In this document: piece by piece, positions 25,227 to 34,330 of the stretch
Position numbering within the stretch: the first letter of the stretch is position 1
How the letters are laid out: the number at the start of each line of letters is the position of its first letter
From: Lentisphaeria bacterium
GTDB taxonomy: Bacteria; Verrucomicrobiota; Lentisphaeria; Victivallales; Victivallaceae
Direction of reading: 5' to 3'
DNA: 64,000 nt
NCBI GenBank assembly: GCA_017507125.1
Contig: JAFWBQ010000055.1
Span: 1-64,000, forward strand
The notes under the pieces: generated by a model
What the model was told of the DNA's origin: nothing
The model's database searches: none
The model's input: only the letters and a program-made list of their open reading frames with translations
Translations under genes and position numbers: made by a program

Positions 25227-26420
25227 ATGAAATTTTTGATTTTAATTTTGGGCATTTCTTTGTTACTCGCCGGATGCTCAAAAACTCCGGCTGAGAAAGT
25301 TGCAAAAGCTATTTTGGAAAACAATATACAGGAGCTGGATCTTGCATTACGGGAAAAGCCACTTTTGAAAAATTTTAAAGATAAACATGGACGTACCATT
25401 GAGGATTTGCTTAAGCTGTCCTCCAATCCGCGCAGAGATGAACTGATTGGAAAGTACATTGTGAATAACGCTTTTGAATTTGCCAAAACGACCGACAAAG
25501 AGGCTGCTCTTAAAATTTATGAACGTGGTATTTACACTGGAGTTCTTTCTACTAAAGACGCGCTGAACCCCACTGTGTTGCACATGTGTATAAATAACAA
25601 AAACCTTGCCGGTGTTGAAATATTACTGAGCAACAAGGATATTTCTCCAACCATTTCACATTCGGAATGGTTACGCCCACTTGAGTGTGCGCTGCTCCAA
25701 GAAAGCGTTGCCATGGTTCAGTTGCTTGGAAAATATGGTGCAAAAAGTTACAATTATGTTGACATTTTGGGTTATTTGTATAGAAGGGCGGGCAGTGAAA
25801 AAAGGTTAGGCAGTTTTGTTAAATTTATGATCACCCAGGGATACACAACCGCCCAAGAAACAACGCATTATCCTTATCCTTGGTCAAGCAAACACTACTT
25901 AGAACTCTGCAAAGCCTTTGCTGTAGACAAAAGCTTTTCTTTTGATGGGGTCATCGAAAATATGTTTCGTACGTCTGAACTCAATTCAATAGATGGGGAA
26001 ATTCTTGCGTATCTGGCTAAGATAAACAGAACCGGCAAATATGATTTGAAAACAATTTGGGAAAATGCAACTCATGACGTCCATATCAGATTTTTTGACA
26101 CATTAAGCAAGACAAGAAATCAAAAGCTTCCATCAGAGTATCTCTGGAAGATAGCAATGAAGAAAAAAGATTTTGAGGCATGTTTTGCGTATCTGGCGTA
26201 TACCGATTGTCCATTCCCGAAAGAATTTTATAACGTACAGGAATATGAAGTTATTTCATGTATCCATAGTTGCCTGCAGGACACTATGAAATGGCTGGGC
26301 GATAAATATACCGAAATCACCTTTGCCAGAAAACGGGACGTGTTGCCAGCCGTAAAGAAAAAATCTGCCTCAACTGAAGCGCAGTATAAAAAAGCGTATA
26401 AAGCATACTGGGGCAAATAA
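25227..26420 (+). CDS. lipoprotein with ankyrin-like repeats
   Basis: A 397-residue lipoprotein: the N-terminus MKFLILILGISLLLAGCSK ends in a clean lipobox (LAGC), so Cys17 should be lipid-modified. Two or three ankyrin-like units follow (EKVAKAILENNIQELDLAL; NPTVLHMCINNKNLAGVEILLSN; RPLECALLQESVAMVQLLGKYGA). The rest is helical with no known domain. Codon use is clearly AT-richer than the flanking chromosome, which together with the transposase remnants on both sides suggests acquisition by transfer. The ribosome binding site AAAGGTG precedes ATG 25227. Confidence 0.75.
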   Translation: MKFLILILGISLLLAGCSKTPAEKVAKAILENNIQELDLALREKPLLKNFKDKHGRTIEDLLKLSSNPRRDELIGKYIVNNAFEFAKTTDKEAALKIYERGIYTGVLSTKDALNPTVLHMCINNKNLAGVEILLSNKDISPTISHSEWLRPLECALLQESVAMVQLLGKYGAKSYNYVDILGYLYRRAGSEKRLGSFVKFMITQGYTTAQETTHYPYPWSSKHYLELCKAFAVDKSFSFDGVIENMFRTSELNSIDGEILAYLAKINRTGKYDLKTIWENATHDVHIRFFDTLSKTRNQKLPSEYLWKIAMKKKDFEACFAYLAYTDCPFPKEFYNVQEYEVISCIHSCLQDTMKWLGDKYTEITFARKRDVLPAVKKKSASTEAQYKKAYKAYWGK

Positions 26421-26495
26421 ATTCTATGGTCAATGTTTTTATAAACATTATTTTTTTATCAGAATCGAAACAATAACAAAATAAGGAGATCTGTT

Positions 26496-26774
26496 ATGAA
26501 AAAAATGATTCTGTTCGGTGCCATGCTGGCATGCCTGCTCGGTCTGTGCGGCTGTGGTGACTCTGCGTTGGAAGAAAGTGCTGCTCCTCTTGTTACAAGC
26601 ATCATCAAAGATCAGCTTGGAGGCAGCGCAAAATGCGTGTCTGTTGAAATCACCGAAAAGATTTCCGACACCCATTTCCGGGCAAAAGCCAATCTTGACA
26701 ATGGCAACGCCCTTGTCATCATGATCGAAAAAAGCGGAGACGATCAGATTCTGGTTACTATTCCCAACCAGTAA
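26496..26774 (+). CDS. small lipoprotein
   Basis: A 92-residue protein with a signal peptide and lipobox (LLGLCGC, modified Cys at about residue 20). A short mature part follows (SIIKDQLGGSAKCVSVEITEKISDTHFRAKANLDNG) that reads as two strands and a helix. AAGGAG lies upstream of ATG 26496, and a strong terminator follows. It resembles the many small lipoproteins with a cystatin-like or DUF4156-like tail; I cannot assign a family. Confidence 0.72.
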   Translation: MKKMILFGAMLACLLGLCGCGDSALEESAAPLVTSIIKDQLGGSAKCVSVEITEKISDTHFRAKANLDNGNALVIMIEKSGDDQILVTIPNQ

Positions 26775-26841
26775 GCATCAGCACGGAATTGTCTCTACTG
26801 CCGACCGGATACTTTTTGATCCGTTTTCGGAATATTGGCAA

Positions 26842-26878
26842 AATCCCGGAATCATAGGAGATGGTTCCGGGATTTTTT
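26842..26878 (+). terminator. intrinsic terminator after the small lipoprotein
   Basis: A 10-bp stem (26842-26851 with 26865-26874) followed by T to 26879. Confidence 0.88.
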
Positions 26879-26884
26879 TGAGTC

Positions 26885-27205
26885 ACTTTCACTTGCGTTT
26901 TTTTTCTGCGGGATTCACCGGGGGGGGGATGCCGCGGTATTTCTTGAAAACAGCGTTCAAATAATATTCGCTGCGGGATCCCATCAGCAAGGCGATCTCG
27001 CGCAAGGGCAGAGGCGATTGATCCAGACAGTCAATGATTTGAGAAATACGCTCTTCGTTGAGAAGAAAATCCTTTGCCGAAATATTCATGGAGCAAGTGC
27101 AATGTCCGGGATTCCGAAAGTCCCAGGGTTTCCGCAAGGTCTCCTGCTCTCACATCCTCTCTGAAACGATAGAGCCTGATTATAAAAAATCGTTATTGTC
27201 CTGAA
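26885..27205 (-). pseudogene. broken AraC-family regulator (C-terminal part)
   Basis: Two halves of an AraC-type DNA-binding domain are readable in different frames. One gives REDVRAGDLAETLGLSESRT (first helix-turn-helix, at about 27165-27095). The other gives ISQIIDCLDQSPLPLREIAL and then LMGSRSEYYLNAVFKKYRGI (second helix-turn-helix). A frameshift lies near 27075. A tract of nine G on the plus strand (26920-26928) then shifts the frame again: one extra base would give the tail GESRRKKTQV, more like a normal AraC end. The N-terminal half is absent at the junction with a transposase fragment. Confidence 0.72.
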
Positions 27206-27702
27206 TTTTGTGAAAAACATTTATATTTGCCAATGTTGACGGCAACATTGCCCTCACAATTCATTTTGTTTTGCCAATAGTTCTCCCACGCTTTGGCATT
27301 TGTAAACCGTTTTAATATTATCCTTGCGATTTTTGTCGCGCCTTTATCACTCCAACCGCAGGCGGTTTTCTTTAACCGCCTGTCGGGTTCTCTCATAACC
27401 CGTTCAACCATTGAAGATGCTCGCGGGGGAATCAATTCCCTTTTGAGCCATCTTTTTATATAACCCAACCTCCACAGCTTCGCCCGTCGGATGTAAGTTG
27501 CAGCAGCAGCAAAAGTTTTTGCCGCACTTTGAACAACGGATATGCCAGAAATCCATTTGAACTCGCCCAAACTGGTTCTGATACGGCGTTCAAAACCGCC
27601 GTTCAGAGTCAAATACCCATCGTGAGAGCACTTCTGACGGTTCGTATTGTTAAAGATCCGGTGCATTAAAAGCTCTTGTGACAGTTGCAGAGTCATCTTC
27701 AA
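27193..27702 (-). pseudogene. C-terminal transposase fragment, family not assigned
   Basis: The 169-codon frame encodes a segment resembling the C-terminal third of an IS transposase: SSMVERVMREPDRRLKK followed by GWSDKGATKIARIILKRF, a pattern of conserved Glu, Arg-rich and Trp-Ser residues seen in ISLre2/UPF0236-like and related elements. There is no N-terminal catalytic part and no ribosome binding site. Its 3' end abuts the broken AraC gene, so an insertion or deletion event probably joined the two. Family assignment needs a profile search. Confidence 0.55.
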
Positions 27703-27779
27703 TATGCCGGCGAAGCCTTGTTTTCAAAGGAATCTGCCAACTTTTTTACTGATTTGTCCAGAAAAAATCCATTTCCCCC

Positions 27780-27808
27780 TTGACAAATCGATATTTCCAT
27801 AGTATCTT
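27780..27808 (+). promoter_or_regulatory. candidate promoter of the pseudopilin at 27940
   Basis: TTGACA (27780-27785), 17 bases, TATCTT (27803-27808); the leader would be about 125 bases. Confidence 0.5.
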
Positions 27809-27939
27809 ATTTCGCATCTTATCAATTCCTTAGTTTTTTGTGTGGTTATTAAAAAATATAAAGGTCAGATGTACTTTTGTCAGACAACCCGTTACATCAC
27901 AAAATTTGGGATATTAACAAATAAGAAACAATAAACATT

Positions 27940-28686
27940 ATGAAAAATAAATTCTTTACTCTTATTGAGCTTCTTGTCGTCATTGCCATTATTGCCATTC
28001 TCGCCGCCATGCTGCTGCCTGCCTTGCAGCAGGCGCGTGAGCGGGGACGCTCCGCCAAATGTATCAACAATCACGGCGGCATTGTCCGGGCGCTTCACGC
28101 CTACACAAGCGACAACAGAGAGTTCTTCCCCACGCCCCACAAGCGCAAGGGTACTCAGACTTATGTCCTCGGGACCTCTGCTGAAAGTGAGATGCTGGCA
28201 AGCTATCTCAACTGCGTCCGCTCTACCAATCTGCTTATCGGCAGTCAGGAAACGAGCAGCGTAAAGAACTGTATCTACGCCTGCCCCAGTGCCGGTCCCA
28301 ACAGCAGAAGCGACTCCCGGAACGCAACGCTGGGGGTCAGCGATGTCTTCGGAACTCCCGCATCAAGTCCGTACAACACAGGCGGCCCCACTGCGTGGAA
28401 GATGAACCATGTAAAATATCCCTCTGCCTCCTGTTTCACAGGTGACACCAACTATTACGCAGTCATCCTGGAACACTATGTTTCAGCAGCCTACGGTACA
28501 CTTTATCCCTACCGCCACAACAACGGCAACACCGTTTCACTGGTGGATGGAGGAGCTGTGATCCTTTCAAAGGGAAAACTGCCCCACCGGACTGCGGGGT
28601 ATCCCGGATATCACCCCAAAGGAAACAACTGCTACTTCTGGCGTCCGGCGGATTACGCAGGGCGCTATCTGGCGCAGGTCCGCTGA
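27940..28686 (+). CDS. type II secretion/pilin-like pseudopilin
   Basis: A 248-residue protein with the N-methylation signal [19 protein letters not shown] at the very start and a single hydrophobic helix running to [12 protein letters not shown]. It is then a globular secreted domain with cysteines (CINN, CPSAGP, SCFTGD) and a C-terminal LVDGG motif like the H-X9-DG end of planctomycete/lentisphaeral prepilin-like proteins. Prepilin peptidase should cut before the Phe. No Gly is at -1, as is common in this group. The role is unknown; these proteins occur in large paralogous sets. Confidence 0.85.
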   Translation: MKNKFFTLIELLVVIAIIAILAAMLLPALQQARERGRSAKCINNHGGIVRALHAYTSDNREFFPTPHKRKGTQTYVLGTSAESEMLASYLNCVRSTNLLIGSQETSSVKNCIYACPSAGPNSRSDSRNATLGVSDVFGTPASSPYNTGGPTAWKMNHVKYPSASCFTGDTNYYAVILEHYVSAAYGTLYPYRHNNGNTVSLVDGGAVILSKGKLPHRTAGYPGYHPKGNNCYFWRPADYAGRYLAQVR

Positions 28687-28703
28687 AACATTCCGTTTCA
28701 TGC

Positions 28704-28744
28704 CCCCTGCTCTTCTTTTTACAGGAGGAGCAGGGGATTTTTTG
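28704..28744 (+). terminator. intrinsic terminator after the pseudopilin
   Basis: A perfect 9-bp stem (28704-28712 with 28728-28736) followed by ATTTTTTT. Confidence 0.85.
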
Positions 28745-28774
28745 CAAAAATTTTTATTTTTTTAAATTTTCGGC

Positions 28775-28803
28775 TTGAAATTTACTCAAACCGGGGCTAT
28801 ATT
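28775..28803 (+). promoter_or_regulatory. promoter of tRNA-Lys
   Basis: TTGAAA (28775-28780), 17 bases, TATATT (28798-28803), ending 13 bases before the mature 5' end of the tRNA. Confidence 0.8.
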
Positions 28804-28816
28804 ATATACCATACAA

Positions 28817-28892
28817 GCGCTCATAGCTCAGTTGGTAGAGCAAGTGACTCTTAATCACTGGGTCCTGGGTTCGAGTCCCCGTGAGCGCACCA
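28817..28892 (+). tRNA. tRNA-Lys (anticodon CTT)
   Basis: A full cloverleaf with encoded CCA: acceptor GCGCTCA/TGAGCGC, D-arm with AGCTCAGTTGGTAGAGC, anticodon stem AGTGA/TCACT with loop CTCTTAA (CTT anticodon, reading AAG), and T-arm GGGTTCGAGTCCC. A promoter and a terminator flank it closely. Confidence 0.97.
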
Positions 28893-28902
28893 TTTGATCA
28901 TC

Positions 28903-28929
28903 AGCCGTTCCTCCGGGAATGGCTTTTTT
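28903..28929 (+). terminator. terminator after tRNA-Lys
   Basis: AGCCGTTCC (28903-28911) pairs with GGAATGGCT (28916-28924), with one G-T pair and six T. Confidence 0.85.
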
Positions 28930-28978
28930 ATTTGTGGTTTTCTGAATTGCCGATTTACATTGCAAGGAGTATTTGAAA

Positions 28979-29878
28979 ATGGTGTGGGGAATCATCAGTC
29001 TGGTCATTGTGGGCATGAGCTGGACTATTGTCGGCGCCGTCATGGGACTCGCCCCTAAAAAGAATCTGGATCCCGCTATCATTCAGCTGACAGGTGCTGT
29101 GGTTTCAGTGACAGCAGGAGCATTGATGCTCCCCGGAACCGATGTGTCATCAATTCCCGACGCCACTCTTTTCTGGTGCGGTCTTTCTTACTGGGGCGCA
29201 GGCGTCCTCAACTGTATCATGCTCATATTGATGTCCCTTGCCATGCAGAAAGGGCCCAACGGCATTATATGGGCGATCATCCAGTCGGCGATGATCTTCC
29301 CCTTTATGACGGGGATGATCTTTTTTAATGTGGAACCCAAATTTATCCGGATCGCCGGACTCATTTTCATTCTGATTTCTCTTGCCCTTTCCGGTTTCAG
29401 CAAGGGAAACAAAGTCTCAAGCGGCAGCTGGAAGCTGATGGCCCTTGCCGCCTTTGCCATTACGGGAGTGGTTCAGAATCTCACAAGCCTGCCCTCTTAC
29501 TTTGAATCTGCTCAAAAGATCACGCCGGTCTTCCGGACGATGGCCCTTGCCTCAGGCGTTTTGACAACGGCAGTGATCCGCACCTGGTATTTGCGGAACA
29601 AGCTCTCTCTCAAAGAGAACTTCAAATCCAAATGGCTCTGGATCTTCACCTTTTCATTGCAGTTTTTCGGACTCGTATTTGCCATATTTCTTCAATATCC
29701 GGGGATGGATACTCTGGCAAGATGCGGCGTGGGGTCACTTTCATACCCGCTGCTGGTGGGTTCCTGCCTGGTGGGATTTTCACTTTACAGCATATTCATC
29801 CTCAGAGAGAAAAACTCTCCCTTGCAGTATGGGGCGCTGGGGTGCTGCCTTGCCGGCATCGTGATGATCTGTCTTTGA
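28979..29878 (+). CDS. DMT-superfamily-like membrane transporter
   Basis: A 299-residue protein with about ten transmembrane helices and short loops, starting at ATG 28979 with AAGGAG at 28964. Size and topology fit the drug/metabolite transporter superfamily (RhaT/EamA-like), although the EamA repeat is not obvious. The terminal LREKNSPLQYGALGCCLAGIVMIC block matches the usual end of such carriers. It converges with a second EamA-type gene on the minus strand, seven bases from stop to stop. Substrate unknown. Confidence 0.72.
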   Translation: MVWGIISLVIVGMSWTIVGAVMGLAPKKNLDPAIIQLTGAVVSVTAGALMLPGTDVSSIPDATLFWCGLSYWGAGVLNCIMLILMSLAMQKGPNGIIWAIIQSAMIFPFMTGMIFFNVEPKFIRIAGLIFILISLALSGFSKGNKVSSGSWKLMALAAFAITGVVQNLTSLPSYFESAQKITPVFRTMALASGVLTTAVIRTWYLRNKLSLKENFKSKWLWIFTFSLQFFGLVFAIFLQYPGMDTLARCGVGSLSYPLLVGSCLVGFSLYSIFILREKNSPLQYGALGCCLAGIVMICL

Positions 29879-29885
29879 AGTGCCT

Positions 29886-30788
29886 TTACAGGACGGTTAT
29901 GACAAGTCCTGTGATGATGAGCGCCACGCCGATGAACTTGGGCAGCGAGGGGCGCTCTTTCAGAATGAAGATACCGCCCAGAAGTCCGAAAATAAGCCCC
30001 AGCTGCCTGAAGACCTGAACGTATGAAACATTGGTCACATAGTTCATTGCCATCAGCACTGTGATATAGGTCAATGAGGCAAAGCCGCCTGCGGCAAAGG
30101 GTTTCCAGTCCCGCTCTTTGAAAAAGGCGGCAAAGTTCTTCTTTTCACCGGGGAGCAGCAGCACAGCGATTCCCATAAGGGTACTCAGGAATATACCGCG
30201 CGTAGAGTAAAAGGTCATGGAAACAACAGGCTTTGCAAGATCGGGACAGGCCTGACGCAAGACAAGCTGCGCCTGACTGTCAAAGATGGTGTACCCCGTG
30301 GTTCCGCACGCCACAAGAAAGATGAAAAACATCTTTGAAGAAAGATAATCCCGCCATTTGAAATGGGAAAAATCCTGCATGGGCATCATCATGCACCCCA
30401 CGAAAACGATTGCCATTCCCAGAAGCGCAAGAGGTGTAAGGGGTTCTCCCCACCCGGCGATGGAGGTCACTGCCGCCGTAAGCAAAAGAGGCAGGGAGCG
30501 CATCATGGGATAGGCGGTAGACATTTCCATGGTCCGGTAGGCTCTGACCAGTCCCAGACAGTAGCAGAAGTCAAATGAAACAGAGCAGAGCACATAGAAG
30601 AAAAAGAGCCAGGGCAGTCCCGGCACATTGACCGGAGTCCAGAGCTGGGTATGGAGCCACATGGAAGCCGCCGTCATGCAAATAAGAGCGTAGAAAGAGA
30701 CACTCATGGCAGAACGCTTGGCAAGAAGATTCCATGAGGCATGGAGCCCCGCAGAAAAAACGATCAATAAAAAAGCAAAAAGTGACAT
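29886..30788 (-). CDS. EamA/DMT-family transporter
   Basis: A 300-residue protein with ten transmembrane helices in two repeats. The N-terminus is FSAGLHASWNLLAKRS, with LVRAYRTMEMSTAYPMMRSLPLLLT at the first repeat's conserved region. The C-terminus has FRQLGLIFGLLGGIFILKE typical of EamA domains. The promoter TTGAAT-17-TATATT lies upstream, and GAGG precedes the ATG at 30788. It probably exports or imports a small polar metabolite; the specificity cannot be read from sequence. Confidence 0.82.
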   Translation of the reverse strand: MSLFAFLLIVFSAGLHASWNLLAKRSAMSVSFYALICMTAASMWLHTQLWTPVNVPGLPWLFFFYVLCSVSFDFCYCLGLVRAYRTMEMSTAYPMMRSLPLLLTAAVTSIAGWGEPLTPLALLGMAIVFVGCMMMPMQDFSHFKWRDYLSSKMFFIFLVACGTTGYTIFDSQAQLVLRQACPDLAKPVVSMTFYSTRGIFLSTLMGIAVLLLPGEKKNFAAFFKERDWKPFAAGGFASLTYITVLMAMNYVTNVSYVQVFRQLGLIFGLLGGIFILKERPSLPKFIGVALIITGLVITVL

Positions 30789-30863
30789 AATTCAACCTCA
30801 GTTCTTAAAAAAGATCAATGCCGGGGGCACTCGTTCACAACTGACGGCTCCGGCATCTTACTT

Positions 30864-30892
30864 AATATACCACTAAAAAAGGATTTATTCAA
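30864..30892 (-). promoter_or_regulatory. promoter of the EamA gene
   Basis: Minus strand: TTGAAT (30892-30887), 17 bases, TATATT (30869-30864). The leader of about 70 bases contains a GC-rich imperfect hairpin. Confidence 0.65.
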
Positions 30893-30907
30893 GAGCAGAA
30901 GAGTTTT

Positions 30908-32284
30908 TCAGCGGTAATAAGCCCTGTGGGAACGGCGGCGTGTGCTGACACTTTCTTCTGAAGTTCCGGCGCTCACAAGCTCATAAAGGATCGCCTGCTT
31001 CTTGCCGGGGGCGGCACGCAGAACGCGTCCCAGACGCTGAACATGTTCCCGGACGCTTCCTGTCCCCGCCAGAATGATCCCCACAGCGGCAGCAGGAACG
31101 TCCACCCCTTCGTTGAGGACCCGGTTGGTGACCAGCACAGGGTACACACCGGTACGGAATTTTTCCAGAAACTCTTTCCTTTCAACAGCTTTAGTCAAAT
31201 GGGTCATAACCGGTAGACAAAAACGTCTTCCCAGTTCATAGGCAGCGCCGTTATCGGCGGTAAAAATAATGATCCTCTCACCGGCGTGGCGCCGGAGTAT
31301 TTCCCACAGTGCACGTATCTTTGCCTCTCCGCCCCGGGCAAGACGGCGCTGATCCAGAAAGGCGCGGAACGCAAGGCGGCCTTCACTGCTGCGTCCGGCA
31401 AGAGCAAGAAAACGTCCCCAGGCGTTTTCCTGGCGGAAGTCGATCCGGTTGCGCCGGATGAAATCAAGGTAGTATTTGCGGGCACTTGAATAGAGCTCAT
31501 ACTCTCCGGGATCAAGAGGGATCTCCCAATGTTTCACTTCGTAAGGAGCAAGCACCTTCCCTTCCAGTTCATCTATATTGACCTGACAGACGATTTCTCC
31601 CAGAAGATCTTTCATGATCTCCATACGCTCCTCTGAAAGCTCAGGAGTGGCAGAAAGTCCCAGACGGTAGGGAGCGATGCACATAGAGGCCCCGAGACGC
31701 GTTTCCGGTGCGGGCAGATGATGACACTCATCGGCAATAAGGAGCCCGAAACGGTTCCCGAGAAACTCCATATTCAAGACGGCGGAGTCATAAGTACAAA
31801 CAGTCAGAGGGGTAATGTTCCTTGAACCGCCCCCGAGCATTCCCACCGGCACTGAAAAAAAGCGTTCAAGGACAGCTGCCCACTGGGAAAGAAGATCAAT
31901 GGTGGGCACAAGCACAATGGCAGCTCTCTGCAAAGCGGCAATGGCCATGACTGCAAGGATCGTCTTACCGCTGCCGGTAGGCAGCGCGGCAATGCCCCTG
32001 GAACCGGCTTCGCTCCAACGCTCAAGAGCCTCTTTCTGATGAGGCCGCGGTGTGATTTTTTCTTTCAACTCCCAACTGCCGTCAAAAGAATAATCAGGAA
32101 CCTGATTCTCAAAGGGAATTTTATGAAGGCGCATCGCCATGACGGCGGCGGCGTAGTCGCATCCACGCGCCCGGAAAGTGCCGGTACGGGGGTCGGCTTT
32201 GAAAAGATGAAGAAGGCACTCCGGAAACTCTTCACCTTTTGCAAGGGTCAGTTCCAGTGTGCCTGAAGAAAATTCAAGTATCAT
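30908..32284 (-). CDS. XPB/SSL2-type superfamily 2 helicase
   Basis: A 458-residue DEAD/DEAH-type helicase. It has an N-terminal ~75-residue damage-recognition-like domain, motif I LPTGSGKT (101-108), motif II DECH (185-188), motif III LSATP, then a C-terminal RecA fold with NEGVDVPAAAVG and motif VI QRLGRVLRAAPGK. Bacterial XPB homologues have this size. Its partner nuclease Bax1 (DUF790) is not present. The start overlaps the stop of the small membrane-protein gene upstream by four bases, so they are coupled. Confidence 0.9.
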   Translation of the reverse strand: MILEFSSGTLELTLAKGEEFPECLLHLFKADPRTGTFRARGCDYAAAVMAMRLHKIPFENQVPDYSFDGSWELKEKITPRPHQKEALERWSEAGSRGIAALPTGSGKTILAVMAIAALQRAAIVLVPTIDLLSQWAAVLERFFSVPVGMLGGGSRNITPLTVCTYDSAVLNMEFLGNRFGLLIADECHHLPAPETRLGASMCIAPYRLGLSATPELSEERMEIMKDLLGEIVCQVNIDELEGKVLAPYEVKHWEIPLDPGEYELYSSARKYYLDFIRRNRIDFRQENAWGRFLALAGRSSEGRLAFRAFLDQRRLARGGEAKIRALWEILRRHAGERIIIFTADNGAAYELGRRFCLPVMTHLTKAVERKEFLEKFRTGVYPVLVTNRVLNEGVDVPAAAVGIILAGTGSVREHVQRLGRVLRAAPGKKQAILYELVSAGTSEESVSTRRRSHRAYYR

Positions 32285-32541
32285 TTGCGGATCGGCCGGA
32301 ACGCTGCGATACCACCTGTAATAACGGCGGCGATAAAGGCTGTACCGGCGGCCATGGAGATCCTTTCACCGGTGGTCAGCTGCGTAAAGAAACTTGCGAA
32401 AAAGATTCCGAAAAGCGCTCCGGCGATGAGCGCCGCAGCACCGCAGCCGATTCCTCTTTTCACATTGGGAGTTTCCGGTTCAGCGGCGCGGGCGGCCTCA
32501 AGCAGTTTGAGCTTGACTTGAGGGTCAAGTTCTTCGTCCAT
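32281..32541 (-). CDS. small two-helix membrane protein
   Basis: An 86-residue protein with an N-terminal acidic helix (MDEELDPQVKLKLLEAARAA) followed by two hydrophobic segments (CGAAALIAGALFGIFFASFF; AAGTAFIAAVITGGIAAF). The function is unknown. It sits between the TIM-barrel isomerase gene (six bases apart) and the helicase (four-base overlap), so all three probably form one transcript. Confidence 0.7.
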   Translation of the reverse strand: MDEELDPQVKLKLLEAARAAEPETPNVKRGIGCGAAALIAGALFGIFFASFFTQLTTGERISMAAGTAFIAAVITGGIAAFRPIRK

Positions 32542-32547
32542 AATCTC

Positions 32548-33414
32548 TTACGCTTCTGCAAAAAGTTTCCGGGCGTTATCAAGGCTCACTTTACAGGCCC
32601 AGAGGCAATCTTCTTTGCCCTCAAATTCGATGGAAACATAACCATCGTAACCTGACTCCTTGATGATCTTAACGATGGGAACCAGCTCAACGCTGCCGTG
32701 ACCGATAACGGTGGCGCGCAGGAAGTGTCCGGCACGGGTGCGGCTCCAGCCTTCACCCACAGGAGGATTGCCGGCGGTACGGCGGAAGAAGTCCTTGAAG
32801 TGGATGAAAGAGGCAATGTCGATGTTGGTGCGGACTGATGCCACAGGATCACCGTCGGCGCAGAGGAAGTTGCCCACATCAAGAGTGGTCTTGTAGTTGG
32901 GCAGATTCACCATATTGACCAGACGGCGGACACGCTCGCAATTCTGGAAGTGGTATCCATGATTTTCCACGCTGCAGGTGATGCCGAACTGAGCGGCATA
33001 AGAAGCCACTTCGCGGCAGCAGTCAGCCACGAGGGGAAGATCCTTTTCAAAGTTCTCAAGGGTGCTGTCAGGAATGGAGCGCCATCCGGCATCATAACGC
33101 ATGAATTTCACACCGAGACGGGCGGCGATATCCACTTCGCCCTTGACGCGGGCGACCTCCCGGGCACGGGCGGCGGCGTCATCGTTGACGAAGTTGGCGC
33201 CGATGGTGTAACTGGAAAGATCGATCCCGGCTTCTTTGGCACGGGCGGCAAGCTTTTCAGGCAGTCCGGGGGTATGGCTGTCCCAGGCACCGCCGGGGAC
33301 GACTTCCATGTGTTCGCCGCCGGCATTGGCGATCCAGTCGATTGCCTCAAGAATACCCAACTGACCGCTGCCGATGGCGCGTGAAAGGCTGTAACTGCTC
33401 AAACCGATTTTCAT
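32548..33414 (-). CDS. sugar phosphate isomerase/epimerase (AP endonuclease-2-like TIM barrel)
   Basis: A 288-residue barrel starting MKIGLSSYSLSRAIGSG. Metal-ligand type positions include HMEVVPGG, CSVENHGYH, LDVGNFLCADGD, FIHFKDFF, GHGSVELVPIV and VSIEFEGKED. That order is typical of xylose-isomerase-like/IolE-type proteins in Lentisphaerota and Planctomycetota, which often act on keto-sugars or inositols. Substrate is unknown. A promoter (33482-33455) and AAGGAG precede the start. Confidence 0.85.
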   Translation of the reverse strand: MKIGLSSYSLSRAIGSGQLGILEAIDWIANAGGEHMEVVPGGAWDSHTPGLPEKLAARAKEAGIDLSSYTIGANFVNDDAAARAREVARVKGEVDIAARLGVKFMRYDAGWRSIPDSTLENFEKDLPLVADCCREVASYAAQFGITCSVENHGYHFQNCERVRRLVNMVNLPNYKTTLDVGNFLCADGDPVASVRTNIDIASFIHFKDFFRRTAGNPPVGEGWSRTRAGHFLRATVIGHGSVELVPIVKIIKESGYDGYVSIEFEGKEDCLWACKVSLDNARKLFAEA

Positions 33415-33454
33415 AAGATTAGCTCCTTGATGTTGAAGTGTAAAGTACAGTTAT

Positions 33455-33482
33455 ACTATATCATGAAAAAAGGATTTTTCAA
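33455..33482 (-). promoter_or_regulatory. promoter of the isomerase-helicase operon
   Basis: Minus strand: TTGAAA (33482-33477), 16 bases, TATAGT (33460-33455). Confidence 0.6.
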
Positions 33483-33569
33483 GAGCCGTTTTTTGATAAA
33501 GAGAGCTTTTTTCGCGGGGATCTGCCGGCCAGCTCCCGGACAAAAGAAAGAAACCGGCAAAAGCGGGGG

Positions 33570-34268
33570 TCATTTTCTGACAGACTCCGGTGCTTTCCGG
33601 ATGATCTCAAGCTGCACTTTCGCCCCCGGCATCAGCTCACGGAGTTCGCCTGTCACCGGAACAGCGCCGGAAATCATGGCACGGGTTTCAAGCACACGCA
33701 GTTTGACTTTGCCGTCGGCGGTGACAAAAGTCATGCCGGGAAAGACCCCTTGCAATGCGCCCACTGAAAGAACTGCCATATTGAGTTCATATTTTATGGC
33801 TGTCACACGGACATCTTTGAGAAGTGAATCCTCTTTCGCTGCAGCGGTATCGGCAATGGAGTTGACCCTTGCGGCACTGCGCTCAAGATCTTCAAGCGCC
33901 ATAACAAGGCGGACACGGTCTGCAGAAGCAATGGGGAGCGCATTGAGACGGGGACGGAGTTGTTCAGCAAGGGACATGGTTTTGAGAACCATATCTCCAG
34001 AGGCGTCAGAGAGGATCTTCAGGGCGTGAAGCAACCGCTGCTCACGCTCAGAAACGGAAGTAAAACGGCCGTCAGTACTGATATTGCTCATCCAGACTCT
34101 GAGTTTTCTCAACTGCCCCTCTTTTTCTGCCAGGAGCGCCGTCAGACGGTCAAACTCCCGCTGCTGCTGCTCCAGTTGGTTTTTCAGGCGGCGTACCTCG
34201 TCCCGGGGAGATTCCCCTGCAAGATGCGTCAAAGTAAAAACCAATATAAAACAGCCAAAAAATCTCAT
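33570..34268 (-). CDS. secreted coiled-coil protein of unknown function
   Basis: I start at the ATG ending 34268 (MRFFGCFILVFTLTHLAG), behind AAGGTGG, rather than at 34340. The 232-residue product has a signal peptide and then a coiled coil (DEVRRLKNQLEQQQREFDRL). A helical middle follows. A C-terminal beta part (GMTFVTADGKVKLRVLETR, then VPVTGELRELMPGAKVQLEI) looks like a small barrel of the sort seen in rod-shape or peptidoglycan-associated proteins. It is transcribed alone from TTGACA-17-TAAGTT. The function cannot be assigned. Confidence 0.7.
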   Translation of the reverse strand: MRFFGCFILVFTLTHLAGESPRDEVRRLKNQLEQQQREFDRLTALLAEKEGQLRKLRVWMSNISTDGRFTSVSEREQRLLHALKILSDASGDMVLKTMSLAEQLRPRLNALPIASADRVRLVMALEDLERSAARVNSIADTAAAKEDSLLKDVRVTAIKYELNMAVLSVGALQGVFPGMTFVTADGKVKLRVLETRAMISGAVPVTGELRELMPGAKVQLEIIRKAPESVRK

Positions 34269-34330
34269 TCCACCACCTTGTACACTGCCGCTTAACCAAT
34301 AAATGCCTTTTTGCTCCATGAAGCTCTTGT

